The notes under the pieces are model-generated. The model was not told the origin of the DNA. It was given only the letters and a program-made list of their open reading frames with translations, and made no database searches. Shown piece by piece: positions 1-10,437 of a stretch of DNA of 64,000 nt. The DNA lies in contig CAVSPR010000004.1 in assembly GCA_963729875.1 (NCBI GenBank), positions 868,001 to 932,000 on the forward strand, read 5' to 3'. Source of the DNA: DATBSL01 sp963729875 (GTDB lineage: Bacteria > Acidobacteriota > Vicinamibacteria > Fen-336). The translations under genes and the position numbers were made by a program. Within the stretch, counting starts at the first letter, position 1; every line of letters starts with the position of its first letter.

Positions 1-1
1 G

Positions 2-400
2 ACCGCGACCTCGATGGGCAACCCTCACTGCGCCGTCTTCCTCGACGCGACGGCCGACGACGCGCTGCTGAGGTCCCTCGGCCCCGCCCTCGAGTTCCAC
101 CCGTTCTTCCCCCGGCGCACGAACGTGGAGTTCATCACGGTGGTCTCGCCCTCCGAGATCCGGGTGCGCTTCTGGGAGCGCGGCGTGGGCTACACCATGG
201 CCTCTGGCACCGGCTCGGCGAGCGCGGTGGTGGCCTCGATCATCACCGGCCGCACCGGCCGCCGGGTCCGGGCCGTCTGTGACGGCGGCACCCTCGAGAT
301 CGAGTGGCCCGAGGGCGGGTCCGTCCGCCAGACGGGTGAGGCGGAGATCCTCTACGAGGGGGAGTGGCAGGTCTCCCCGGCGGCTGTTCAGTCGAACTAA
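2..400 (+). CDS. dapF: Diaminopimelate epimerase, C-terminal part
   Basis: This is the 3' part of a gene that enters from the left edge; the first in-frame codon is at base 2. The product would interconvert LL- and meso-diaminopimelate for lysine and peptidoglycan synthesis in the cytoplasm. The fragment carries the GNPH motif right at its start and the family signature ERGVG...GTG near bases 176-214, which form the second half of the active site. The second catalytic residue of the family is a cysteine in an ACGTG context; here it reads ASGTG, with Ser encoded by TCT at 203-205. The first catalytic Cys lies upstream of the window and cannot be checked. The fold assignment is secure; full epimerase activity is not, because of this substitution. 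Confidence 0.9.
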   Translation, partial: TATSMGNPHCAVFLDATADDALLRSLGPALEFHPFFPRRTNVEFITVVSPSEIRVRFWERGVGYTMASGTGSASAVVASIITGRTGRRVRAVCDGGTLEIEWPEGGSVRQTGEAEILYEGEWQVSPAAVQSN

Positions 401-419
401 ACGGTTCACAGTCAATGGT

Positions 420-448
420 TTGACGGCAAGGCCGCTGCCGGCTAGGAT
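420..448 (+). promoter_or_regulatory. Sigma70-type promoter of the lipoprotein gene
   Basis: TTGACG (420-425) and TAGGAT (443-448) are separated by exactly 17 bases. Transcription would start near 455, giving a leader of roughly 87 bases before the ATG at 542. Confidence 0.65.
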
Positions 449-541
449 CGTCTTGAACCCTGGGGCGGCGGACTTCACTGGCCCGCTGGCTGCCTCGTGC
501 CGGGAGATCCGGCCCGGTCGTCCCTGTCGAAGGAGGCCTTG

Positions 542-1069
542 ATGTCGAACGCCCGTCTCGTCGGTGGGTTGTGTGTCCTTTCCGCTTCGGTGCTCGTGGC
601 GTGCGGGGGAGGCTCGTCTCCCGCGCAACCGGCGCCGGTTCCCACCGCCACGCCGGTTCCGGTCCCGACGGCCCCGCCCCTGGCCCTGAGCGTCATCCCG
701 CCTTGCTCGCTGCCCGCGAGCAACGCCGGCAACGCCGAGTGCTCGAAGAAGGAGCCGCAGAGGCTGACTGCAGACGTCCACGCGGCCATCGATCGCGTGC
801 TCGCGCAGCGGCCCGACTTGTTCGACTTCAATGACGTCAACGGCGGCCCCGCGGTCGTCAAGTACGAGGGCTACATGACCGCAGTGGCCGCGGCCATCAA
901 CCAGACCGGACTGTGCGCCGTCATCGGTCCCGAAGGCGAGATCGGGGTCAAGACGACGAACTCGTACAGCGAGCAGTGGATCATCGTCTCTCGTATCGGC
1001 TGGGGCGCTCCGACGTCGCACTGGGTGTCGCGCAAGTACGTCTGCACCACCTACCCGGCGGGGTTTTGA
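542..1069 (+). CDS. Putative secreted lipoprotein, unknown function
   Basis: 175 residues. The start at 542 is chosen because an AAGGAGG ribosome site lies about six bases upstream and the protein then opens directly with a signal peptide ending in a lipobox (LVAC, Cys about residue 20). A Pro/Thr/Ala-rich linker follows to about residue 45, then a compact C-terminal domain with further cysteines (about residues 56, 67, 130 and 168) that could form disulfides after export. I recognise no family. It is a single gene with its own promoter and is followed by a hairpin-rich convergent intergenic region. Lipid-anchored surface or periplasmic location is inferred from the N-terminus only. Confidence 0.7.
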   Translation: MSNARLVGGLCVLSASVLVACGGGSSPAQPAPVPTATPVPVPTAPPLALSVIPPCSLPASNAGNAECSKKEPQRLTADVHAAIDRVLAQRPDLFDFNDVNGGPAVVKYEGYMTAVAAAINQTGLCAVIGPEGEIGVKTTNSYSEQWIIVSRIGWGAPTSHWVSRKYVCTTYPAGF

Positions 1070-1097
1070 CACGACCCGCGCGAAGCGCGGGTCGATC
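1068..1097. repeat. REP-like palindrome, copy 1
   Basis: A 9-bp stem (1073-1081 with 1085-1093) closed by a GAA loop sits directly after the lipoprotein stop. The 30-base segment recurs with a single mismatch at 59396-59425. There is no following T-tract. Confidence 0.7.
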
Positions 1098-1164
1098 TAG
1101 GCACTGAGTAGGCCTTCCTCGAGGGCCTTCCTGGGGAGCCTTCCCGAAGACCTACCCGGGAGAA

Positions 1165-1198
1165 CCCGAGGGCGCCGTCCCGTTCGGACGCCCTCGGG
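1165..1198. terminator. Hairpin between convergent genes
   Basis: A 10-bp perfect stem (1165-1174 with 1189-1198) encloses a 14-base loop that can itself pair. It lies between the converging lipoprotein and apaG genes and could terminate both. No U-tract is seen. Confidence 0.45.
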
Positions 1199-1209
1199 AT
1201 GGTTCAGAT

Positions 1210-1232
1210 CCACCCGCGCTCCGCGCGGGTGG
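1210..1232. repeat. REP-like palindrome, copy 2 (inverted, covarying)
   Basis: A 10-bp stem (1210-1219 with 1223-1232) has a three-base loop. It is an inverted relative of the palindrome at 1068-1097. The differing stem position is changed on both arms (C-G in place of G-C), so pairing is kept. It lies just past the apaG stop. Confidence 0.6.
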
Positions 1233-1236
1233 TGCG

Positions 1237-1620
1237 TCAATTGATCGCCGACGGCGCGGCGAGCGAGAACGGTGCGATCTCGGCGTCGAAGGCGGAGCCG
1301 CCCGCGGTCACCATCTGGTAGGTGCCGTGCATCGAGCCGAGCGGCGTCGGCAGCGGGCAGAAGCTCGTGTACTCGAAGGACTCCCCGGGCTCGAGCACCG
1401 GCTGCTCCCCGACGACGCCGGGACCTTGCACGTGCTCGACCTGCCCCTTCCCGTCGGTGATCACCCAGTGGCGGCTCACGAGCTGGACCGTCTCCTCGCC
1501 GACGTTCGAGATCCGGATGCGATAGGCGAAGAAGTAGTGGCCGTCGCGCGGGGAGCTGCGCTCGGGCACGTAGCCGGTCTCGACCTGGATGCGGACGCCG
1601 CGCGTCGTGGTGTCGTTCAC
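1237..1620 (-). CDS. apaG: ApaG domain protein
   Basis: 127 residues, the normal size for ApaG, a single immunoglobulin-like beta-sandwich protein. In enterobacteria it is linked to Co2+/Mg2+ effects; its biochemical role is not settled. The glycine-rich stretch GPGVVGEQPVL and the following acidic PGESFEYTS are typical of the family, as is the LGSMHGTYQ segment near the C-terminus. The start is a GTG at 1620: the frame stays open further upstream, but that extension is low-complexity Arg-rich sequence antisense to nothing recognisable and overlaps the DoxX gene. It is the last gene of a three-gene minus-strand operon, seven bases behind the DoxX stop. Confidence 0.85.
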   Translation of the reverse strand: MNDTTTRGVRIQVETGYVPERSSPRDGHYFFAYRIRISNVGEETVQLVSRHWVITDGKGQVEHVQGPGVVGEQPVLEPGESFEYTSFCPLPTPLGSMHGTYQMVTAGGSAFDAEIAPFSLAAPSAIN

Positions 1621-1627
1621 GCCGGCC

Positions 1628-2113
1628 TCACGAGGCGGGGACCGCGGGGGAGAGACGGGAAGGCGCCACGAAGGCGAGGGCGAGGGCGGCACCCAGCAGG
1701 ACCAGGTTGCGGGCGACGAGGAACCAGCCCACGCCCTTCGTCCACGCCGGCGGCCACGACGAGGGGGCGGCCGCCTTCGCCACCGACACGCAGCCGCAGT
1801 TCTGGATGTCGATGCCACGGGCCATGACCGAGGCCGCGGCCACGAGGAAGACGACGAGCAGCAGGGCGATGACGAGCGCCGACTCGCGCTTCCACACCCC
1901 CGCGACCAGGAGGAGGCCGGCGAGGAGCTCGATCCACGGCAGGGTCACCGCGGCGAGGTTCGAGGCCACCGGGCCCACGACCTGCCACTGGTAGACGATC
2001 CTCGCGAACGCCGCGGGGTCCCAGATCTTGTCGAGGCTCGCGTAGACGAAGAACCCGCCGAGGAGGAGGCGCAGCAGGAGGTGGACGCGCGGGCGGCGGA
2101 GGAGGCCGCTCAC
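1628..2113 (-). CDS. DoxX-family membrane protein
   Basis: 161 residues with about four hydrophobic segments: an N-terminal one after the Arg-rich start, then around residues 55-75, 80-100 and 130-150. The opening FxxxSLDKIWDP-type segment and overall size fit the DoxX/MauE class of small quinone- or thiol-linked membrane proteins. A cysteine pair (NCGC, about residue 100) in the loop before the last helix is notable, since MauE-like members are associated with disulfide chemistry. The GTG start at 2113 overlaps the stop of the rhodanese gene (GTGA), so the two are translationally coupled. Together with the rhodanese this suggests sulfur or thiol redox work at the membrane; that is inference. 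Confidence 0.75.
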   Translation of the reverse strand: MSGLLRRPRVHLLLRLLLGGFFVYASLDKIWDPAAFARIVYQWQVVGPVASNLAAVTLPWIELLAGLLLVAGVWKRESALVIALLLVVFLVAAASVMARGIDIQNCGCVSVAKAAAPSSWPPAWTKGVGWFLVARNLVLLGAALALAFVAPSRLSPAVPAS

Positions 2114-2565
2114 GGCCGGGGCTCCGAGTCGACGGCGTATCCCGAGTCCTGCCAGGCGGGGAGGCCCTCGTCGAGGATGGCGGCGATGAAGCCGCGCTCG
2201 CGCAGCTTGCGGGCGACGACGTGGGAGGCCTCGCAGCCGAAGCCGCTGCAGTAGACGACGATGCCGCTCGCCCGGCGCAGGTGCTTTTCGACCTCGGCGA
2301 GAGCCCGGTCGAAGTCGTCCTCGGGGAGGGGGAGGGCCCCGGGGATACGGTTCATGCGCCAGAAGTCCCGGGGGCGGGCGTCGAGGAAGAGGGCGCCCCG
2401 GTCGAGGAGGACCTTCGCGTCGGCGGCACGAACCAGCTCGTCGCCGGTCTGGACGAGGACGCTTCGCCCGAGGGCGAAGCCGCGGCCGCTCGCGGCGTTC
2501 CACGCCAGGCCCGCGGCGGTTCCTGTAACCAGTATCAGAATGAATCGCTTCCAGTTGACGGACAT
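2110..2565 (-). CDS. Membrane-anchored rhodanese-like sulfurtransferase
   Basis: 151 residues. A single N-terminal hydrophobic segment (about residues 8-24) suggests an inner-membrane anchor with the rhodanese domain outside the cytoplasm. The domain shows the LFLDARPRDFW and RIPGALPLP motifs and the active-site loop VVYCSGFGC, whose first Cys would be the persulfide-carrying residue; a second Cys sits four residues later. The C-terminal GLPAW motif is also typical. It is the first gene of the rhodanese-DoxX-apaG operon. The ATG at 2565 is only six bases downstream of a TAATTT hexamer, so the message is probably leaderless. Confidence 0.85.
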   Translation of the reverse strand: MSVNWKRFILILVTGTAAGLAWNAASGRGFALGRSVLVQTGDELVRAADAKVLLDRGALFLDARPRDFWRMNRIPGALPLPEDDFDRALAEVEKHLRRASGIVVYCSGFGCEASHVVARKLRERGFIAAILDEGLPAWQDSGYAVDSEPRP

Positions 2566-2571
2566 ATCGCG

Positions 2572-2601
2572 AAATTAGCACGCACCCTCCCGATGCATCA
2601 A
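2572..2601 (-). promoter_or_regulatory. Promoter of the rhodanese operon, half of an inverted repeat
   Basis: On the minus strand TTGATG (2601-2596) and TAATTT (2577-2572) are 18 bases apart. The -10 lies inside a 10-base arm (2572-2581) repeated inverted at 2619-2628. Confidence 0.6.
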
Positions 2602-2618
2602 GAAATGCCGGGTGCGGT

Positions 2619-2628
2619 GTGCTAATTT
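2619..2628 (+). promoter_or_regulatory. Divergent -10-like arm facing recO
   Basis: This arm is the exact inverted copy of 2572-2581 and presents TGCTAATTT (extended -10 form) towards recO. No good -35 is visible 16-18 bases upstream. Inner bases 2582-2587 and 2610-2615 can also pair, so the interval may be an operator or a cruciform. Confidence 0.4.
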
Positions 2629-2660
2629 AGCCGGGTTTGCGTAGCGGCGGCGTTCTCCCC

Positions 2661-3419
2661 ATGGCCCTTCTCTCCACCGAGGCCCTGGTCCTCCGGGGTT
2701 ACAAGCTGGGCGAAACGAGCAAGGTGGTCGTCCTGCTCACGCGGGAGCGGGGGAAGCTGCGTGCGGTCGCCCGCGGTGCCCGCGGCGCCCGGCCCCGCTA
2801 CCAGTCGGCGCTGGAGCCGCTCTCCGAGGTGCGGGTGACCCTCTACGGCCGCCAGGGCGCGGAGCTCCTGCGCCTCGGCCAGGCGGAGCTGGTTCACTCC
2901 GCCTTCCGGGCGGGCACGCGCAGCCTGGATGCGGCCCTCTTTCTCTCCGGCTGTGCGGAGCTGCTCGACGCGTTCTCGCCCGAGGGGGAGGCCGAGGACA
3001 GGGTCTACCGGCTCGCCCTCGCCGTCGTGCGGGCCGCCGAGCAGGGCGCAAGCCCCGAGCTGCTCGGTCGCTACCTCGAGGCCTGGCTGCTGAAGCTGAA
3101 CGGGCTCTACCCGCCCCTCGATCGCTGTGCCGCCTGCGGCGGAGAGCTGCCGACGACGGGCGGGCTCTCGTACCACCGCGCGGCCCACGGCTTCGTATGC
3201 CGGGGCTGCGGGCCGGCCTCCGGGCCGGACCTCCTGCCCGAGGCAAGGCGGATGCTCGCCGGGTTCTTCCTCCGGCCCCCCGATGCGCTCGGGGAGGAGA
3301 CGGGCGCGGCGGCACGGGCGCTGGAGGCCCTCCACCGCGACCTGATCGCAGCCCACCTCGAGCGGGACCTGCGCTCGCCGCGCGTGATCCGCGATGTCGC
3401 CCGGGAGGCCGCGCGATGA
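2661..3419 (+). CDS. recO: DNA repair protein RecO
   Basis: 252 residues. RecO binds DNA and with RecR loads RecA onto SSB-coated single strands in recombinational repair. The N-terminal OB-fold begins with the family-typical TEALVLRGYKLGE; the central helical domain follows; a zinc site of two CxxC pairs is visible at C156/C159 and C180/C183. The ATG at 2661 gives the standard N-terminus; an in-frame TTG at 2637 would add eight residues and has no support from the family. It is the first gene of recO-glyQ-glyS-ppdK, and its stop overlaps the glyQ start (ATGA). Confidence 0.93.
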   Translation: MALLSTEALVLRGYKLGETSKVVVLLTRERGKLRAVARGARGARPRYQSALEPLSEVRVTLYGRQGAELLRLGQAELVHSAFRAGTRSLDAALFLSGCAELLDAFSPEGEAEDRVYRLALAVVRAAEQGASPELLGRYLEAWLLKLNGLYPPLDRCAACGGELPTTGGLSYHRAAHGFVCRGCGPASGPDLLPEARRMLAGFFLRPPDALGEETGAAARALEALHRDLIAAHLERDLRSPRVIRDVAREAAR

Positions 3420-4306
3420 CCCTGCAGGAGATCATCTTCGCCCTCCAGCGGTTCTGGTCGGACCGGGGTTGCCTCGTCCACCAGCCGTGGGACGCCGAGG
3501 TCGGGGCGGGGACCATGCACCCGGAGACGTTCTTCCGCGTCCTCGGCCCGCGGCACTGGAAAGTCGGCTACGTGCAGCCCTCGCGACGGCCCGCCGACGG
3601 CCGCTACGGCGAGAACCCGAACCGCCTCTACAAGCACGAGCAGTTCCAGGTGATCCTGAAGCCGCCCCCGCCCGACATCCAGGACGTCTACCTCGCCTCG
3701 CTCGAGGCCATCGGCATCGACCCCTCGGCCCACGACGTGCGCTTCGAGGAGGACAACTGGGAGTCGCCCACCCTCGGGGCCTGGGGCATCGGCTGGCAGG
3801 TCCTCCTCGACGGCCAGGAGATCACCCAGTTCACGTACTTCCAGCAGGCGGGAGGTATCGACCTCGCGCCGATCTCCGGCGAGATCACCTACGGCCTCGA
3901 GCGCATCGCCATGTACCTGCAGGACGTCGAGGACGTCTACCGGCTCCGCTGGTCGCAGGACACGCTCTACCGCGACGTGCGCCACGAGGAGGAGTTCCAG
4001 CTCTCCCGGTACTCCTTCGAGCTGGCCGACGTGGACCTGCACCGCCGGACGTTCGACGCCGCTCTCGCCGAGGGCTGGCGCCTCCTGGAGACGGAGGGGG
4101 GACGGGCGTACCTGCCCGCCTACGACTGGACGCTCAAGAGCTCGCACGCATTCAACGTCCTCGACGCGCGGGGGGCCATCTCGGTCACGGAGCGGGCCGG
4201 CATGATCCTGAGGATCCGCAAGCTCGCCTGCGCGGTGGCGAGGGCCTACGTCGACGCGGTCGCCCCCCCTCCCGCGGACGGGAAGACGGAGGCCAGCCGT
4301 GGCTGA
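3416..4306 (+). CDS. glyQ: Glycyl-tRNA synthetase alpha subunit
   Basis: 296 residues, the normal length. It is the class II catalytic subunit of the bacterial alpha2beta2-type enzyme, which activates glycine and charges tRNA-Gly in the cytoplasm. The N-terminus (TLQEIIFALQRFWSDRGC), the MHPETFFRVLGP segment and the YVQPSRRP motif are hallmark sequences, followed by the class II core with YKHEQFQVILKP and ITQFTYFQQAGG. The start overlaps the recO stop by four bases, and the stop overlaps the glyS GTG by eight, so the three genes are co-translated. Confidence 0.97.
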   Translation: MTLQEIIFALQRFWSDRGCLVHQPWDAEVGAGTMHPETFFRVLGPRHWKVGYVQPSRRPADGRYGENPNRLYKHEQFQVILKPPPPDIQDVYLASLEAIGIDPSAHDVRFEEDNWESPTLGAWGIGWQVLLDGQEITQFTYFQQAGGIDLAPISGEITYGLERIAMYLQDVEDVYRLRWSQDTLYRDVRHEEEFQLSRYSFELADVDLHRRTFDAALAEGWRLLETEGGRAYLPAYDWTLKSSHAFNVLDARGAISVTERAGMILRIRKLACAVARAYVDAVAPPPADGKTEASRG

Positions 4307-6482
4307 GCTGCTCCTCGAGATCGGCTTCGAGGAGATGCCGGCGCCGTGGCTGCCCGGCCTCGCCGAGCAGCTGCGGGCGCGGTTCCTGGAGGCCGCCGCC
4401 CGCGAGTTCCTCGAAGCGAAGGCCGCCCGCGTCCTCTACACACCGCGCCGCCTCGTGCTCACGGCCGACGTGCCGGCGCGCCAGCCCGACCGGGAAGAGC
4501 CGGTGTGGGGGCCCGCCCTCAAGGTCGCGAAGGACGCGGCGGGGAAGTGGACGGGCGCCGCGCAGGGCTTCGCGAAGAAGAACGCCGTCGCCCTGGAGGA
4601 GCTCCGCGAGGGGGCCAGGGACCCGTCGAAGCCGGCCGAGCTCTACCTCCTTCACGTGAAGAAGGTCGCGGGCCGGCCGACCACCGACGTCCTGCCCGGG
4701 CTCCTCGCCTCGGTCCTGCGCGCGCTCGCCTTCCCGAAGCGCATGAGCTGGGACGCCTGGCTCGACGACGGCCGGGGGGCCTTCCCGTTCGGCCGCCCGA
4801 TCCGCTGGCTCGTCTTCCTGCTCGACGGCGAGGTCGTGCCGTTTGCCATCCACGAGCTGGTGGAGGGCGGCAAGGGACGGACCATCGTAGAGAGCGGACG
4901 CGCGACGCGGGGCCACCGCTTCCTGCCGAAGGGCGCGGGCGGGCGCCCGGTCGAGGTCCGGTCGTTCGGAGAGCTGCAGAAGGCCCTGCGGGACGCCTTC
5001 GTGATCGTCTCGCCCGGGGAACGTGCGGAACGGATCGAGACCCAGCTCCGTGCCGCCGCTCGCGGCGGCACGTGGCAGGACCACGGCCTGCGGCAGGAGT
5101 GGCGTGACCTCGTCGAGTACCCCACGGTGCTCGTCGGCGAGGTGCCCGCCGAGTTCCGCGCTCAGCCGCCCGAGGTGCTCGAGACGGTCCTCGTGCACCA
5201 CCAGAAGTACGTCTCCCTCAGAGACGCGGAGGGCGCGATCGCCCGCTTCGCCGCGGTCGTGAACGGCGACGGTGCCTCGGGGGCTGCGATCGTGCGGGGG
5301 ATGGAGCGGGTGGTCGTGGCCCGCCTGCGCGACGCCGCGTTCTTCCTCGCCGAGGACCGCAAGCGTCCCCTCGACGGCCGGGTGGCCGACCTCGCGGGGG
5401 TGACCTTCCACCAGGGCCTGGGCACCTACCGGGACAAGTCGGAGCGGACGGAGAGGCTGGTCGGGGAGATGGGCCGGCAGGGCCTCCTCGCCGGGAGCGC
5501 GCTCGACGCGGCCACGCGGGCGGCACGGCTCGCCAAGGCCGACCTCGTGACCCTCATGGTCCGGGAGTTCCCGGAGCTCCAGGGCGTGATGGGCGGTGTC
5601 TACCTCGCGGAGCAGGGCGCGCCGGTCGAGGTGCGGGACGCCGTGCGCTGGCACTACCACCCGATCGCGGTCGAGCCGGAGGCCGAGCCCGCCGCCGCCT
5701 TCGCCGGTCGCGACGGCGCCGCGCGCGTGTTTGCCGCGGTGGCGCTGGCCGACAAGCTCGACACGCTGGCCGGCTACTTCGGCCTCGGCGAGAGCCCGAC
5801 CGGCAGCCGCGACCCGTACGGTCTGCGCCGCGCGGGGCAGGGCGCCGTCCGCGCCGTCCTCGACTTCTGGCGGCCGAAGCGAGGGCGAGCGGCCCCCGAC
5901 CTCGAGGCGCTCGCGCGGCCGCGGTCGGCGGGCCACGGCGGCCCTGAAGCGGCCGGCGGAGAGAGGTCGCCGCGGCCGTCTCGGCCTTCCTGCTCGACCG
6001 ACTCGCCTACGTCCTCGCCGCCCGCGGCTTCGCCGCAGACGAGGTGGCGGCGGTCGTCGGCGCCTCCCCTCGCGCCCGCCCTGTCGGACCCCGGCGACGC
6101 CCTGCGATGCGCGCGTGGCGGCCCTTCAGCGGTGCGAGGCGGGAGCGGCCGACGACTTCGCCGCCCTCGCCGAGGCCTTCAAGCGGGCGAAGAACATCCT
6201 CGCCCAGGCCCCGCCGGCGGCCTCGATCGACCCGACGCTCTTCGAGGCCGACGCGGAGCGCGCGCTCTTCGAGGCCGTGTCGGGCCTCGGGAAGGCGAAG
6301 GGCTCCGACGAGGACCGCCTGCGCGGCCTCGCCTCGCTGCGCGCCCCGGTCGGGCGCTTCTTCGACGACGTGCTCGTCATGGCCGAGGACGCGCGCGTGC
6401 GGGCAAACCGCCTGGCGCTCCTCAAAGCGACGCTCTCGCTCTTCTATCGCATCGCGGACATTTCCAGTCTCGGAGGTACCTC

Positions 6483-6486
<4 letters not shown>
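4299..6486 (+). CDS. glyS: Glycyl-tRNA synthetase beta subunit, frameshifted in this sequence
   Basis: About 728 residues if the reading is restored; the family is near 690. It binds tRNA-Gly and is needed for charging by GlyQ. The GTG start at 4299 lies in the glyQ stop, and the N-terminus (LLLEIGFEEMPAPW) is canonical. The first frame is clean to about base 5900, including the DPYGLRRAGQGA motif. Homology then moves to a second frame (FLLDRLAYVLAARGF, about 5966-6080), a third (ALSDPGDALRC, about 6085-6115), then a fourth segment back in phase with the C-terminal anticodon-binding domain (about 6115-6486, ending in an ADIS motif typical of GlyS). At least three one-base shifts within 220 bases in an essential gene suggest a base-calling problem, not a natural pseudogene. 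The stop overlaps the ppdK GTG (GTGA). Confidence 0.9.
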
Positions 6487-9320
<2,834 letters not shown>

Positions 9321-9329
9321 CTCACCCGA

Positions 9330-9361
9330 GGGGTCCCGGTCGTTTCGTCGGCCGGGACCCC
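9330..9361 (+). terminator. Hairpin after ppdK
   Basis: A perfect 10-bp GC stem (9330-9339 with 9352-9361) has a 12-base loop and starts ten bases past the ppdK stop. A second 10-bp stem (9365-9374 with 9391-9400) follows at once. Neither has a U-tract, so the function as terminator is inferred from place and strength. Confidence 0.55.
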
Positions 9362-9527
9362 GAAGGCTCTCCAGCGCCCCGAAGAAGGCCCTGGAGAGCC
9401 CCGTAGACGCGGCCACGCGCCCCCCCGACAAACGCGCGCGCGGGCGTGATCGGCGTCACAGGTCCCGCGGCCGGATCCGCACGTATGCTAGCGACAACGC
9501 CAGCAACCGCCAATCGAGGAGGTCTCG

Positions 9528-10388
9528 ATGACCCGGTACGATGCGGCCCGAGAGCCCTTGAGCTTCTCCGACCGACGTTCGCGAGCCCCGCTCGTCCACG
9601 ACCCGGAGCCGCCGCCCCCGCGCACCATCGTCATCCGCCAGGGGAGCGGCTGGCAGTCCCTCGCCTTCCTCCTCCTCTGCGCGCTCGTCATGGCCGCCGT
9701 CCTCCTCGGCCACTACGTGGTGCGTGGGCTCGACCGCCAGGGCCAGGAGACCGCCGCCGCCCTGGCGAGGGCCGAGCGCCGGGTGCAGCAGATCGAGTCC
9801 GGCCTCACCTTCGAGGCCCAGCGGCGGCACCTGCTTCTCGGCATGCGTAACCACATCCTGAAGGCGAACCCGCGGATCAGCCTGGCCGACGCCTACCGTT
9901 ACGCGGACCTCGCGGTGGCCGCGTGCGAGAGGTACCCCACCGTCGACCCCCTCTTCCTGCTGGCCATCGGCCTCGTCGAGAGCGGCTACGACCCGCAGGC
10001 GAGGAGCCGGGCCGATGCGCGGGGCCTCTACCAGATCTGGCCCTCGACCGGTCGGCTGCTCGCCCACTCCCTCGGGTGGACCTACGACGACGCGATCCTC
10101 TTCGACCCGGAGAAGAACACCCTGGCTGCCGCCCTCTACCTGGAGGTTCTTTTCTCGACCTACAAGGACCCGCAGATGGTCCTGGCCGAGTACAACGGGG
10201 GGCCCCTCAACGCGGGCTACCTGCGGGCCGGAGCGGCGGCGCTCGCCAGCGAGACCCGCAGCTACGTCCCGCGGGTGCTGGAGCTCTACCAGCGCCTCAA
10301 GGCGGAGTTCGAGACGGGGACCGGCGTTCTGCTCGATCCCGCCCTCCAGGGCCCGCCGCGCCAGGGGACCACGCTCGGGGAGCGCTGA
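9528..10388 (+). CDS. Membrane-anchored SLT lytic transglycosylase
   Basis: 286 residues. A proline-rich cytoplasmic N-terminus (to about residue 40), one membrane helix (about 43-65), a short coiled-coil-like stretch, then an SLT domain from about residue 125. The domain has the catalytic Glu (E151 in LVESGYDPQARS), the ARGLYQIWPSTG motif and the later AEYNGG motif of the goose-lysozyme-like fold. It would cleave the MurNAc-GlcNAc bond of peptidoglycan in the periplasm. A GAGGAGG ribosome site lies six bases before the ATG, and a TATGCT hexamer (9484-9489) upstream could be its -10. It stands alone between the ppdK terminator and corA. Confidence 0.88.
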   Translation: MTRYDAAREPLSFSDRRSRAPLVHDPEPPPPRTIVIRQGSGWQSLAFLLLCALVMAAVLLGHYVVRGLDRQGQETAAALARAERRVQQIESGLTFEAQRRHLLLGMRNHILKANPRISLADAYRYADLAVAACERYPTVDPLFLLAIGLVESGYDPQARSRADARGLYQIWPSTGRLLAHSLGWTYDDAILFDPEKNTLAAALYLEVLFSTYKDPQMVLAEYNGGPLNAGYLRAGAAALASETRSYVPRVLELYQRLKAEFETGTGVLLDPALQGPPRQGTTLGER

Positions 10389-10424
10389 CCGCCGCGACAC
10401 GCGATCGAGGGCCCCGGCGTGCCA

Positions 10425-10430
10425 TAGAAT
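10425..10430 (+). promoter_or_regulatory. -10-like element directly before corA
   Basis: TAGAAT ends seven bases before a GTG at 10438, the spacing expected if transcription starts at or next to that codon. No clear -35 is visible. Confidence 0.45.
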
Positions 10431-10437
10431 GCCGGCG

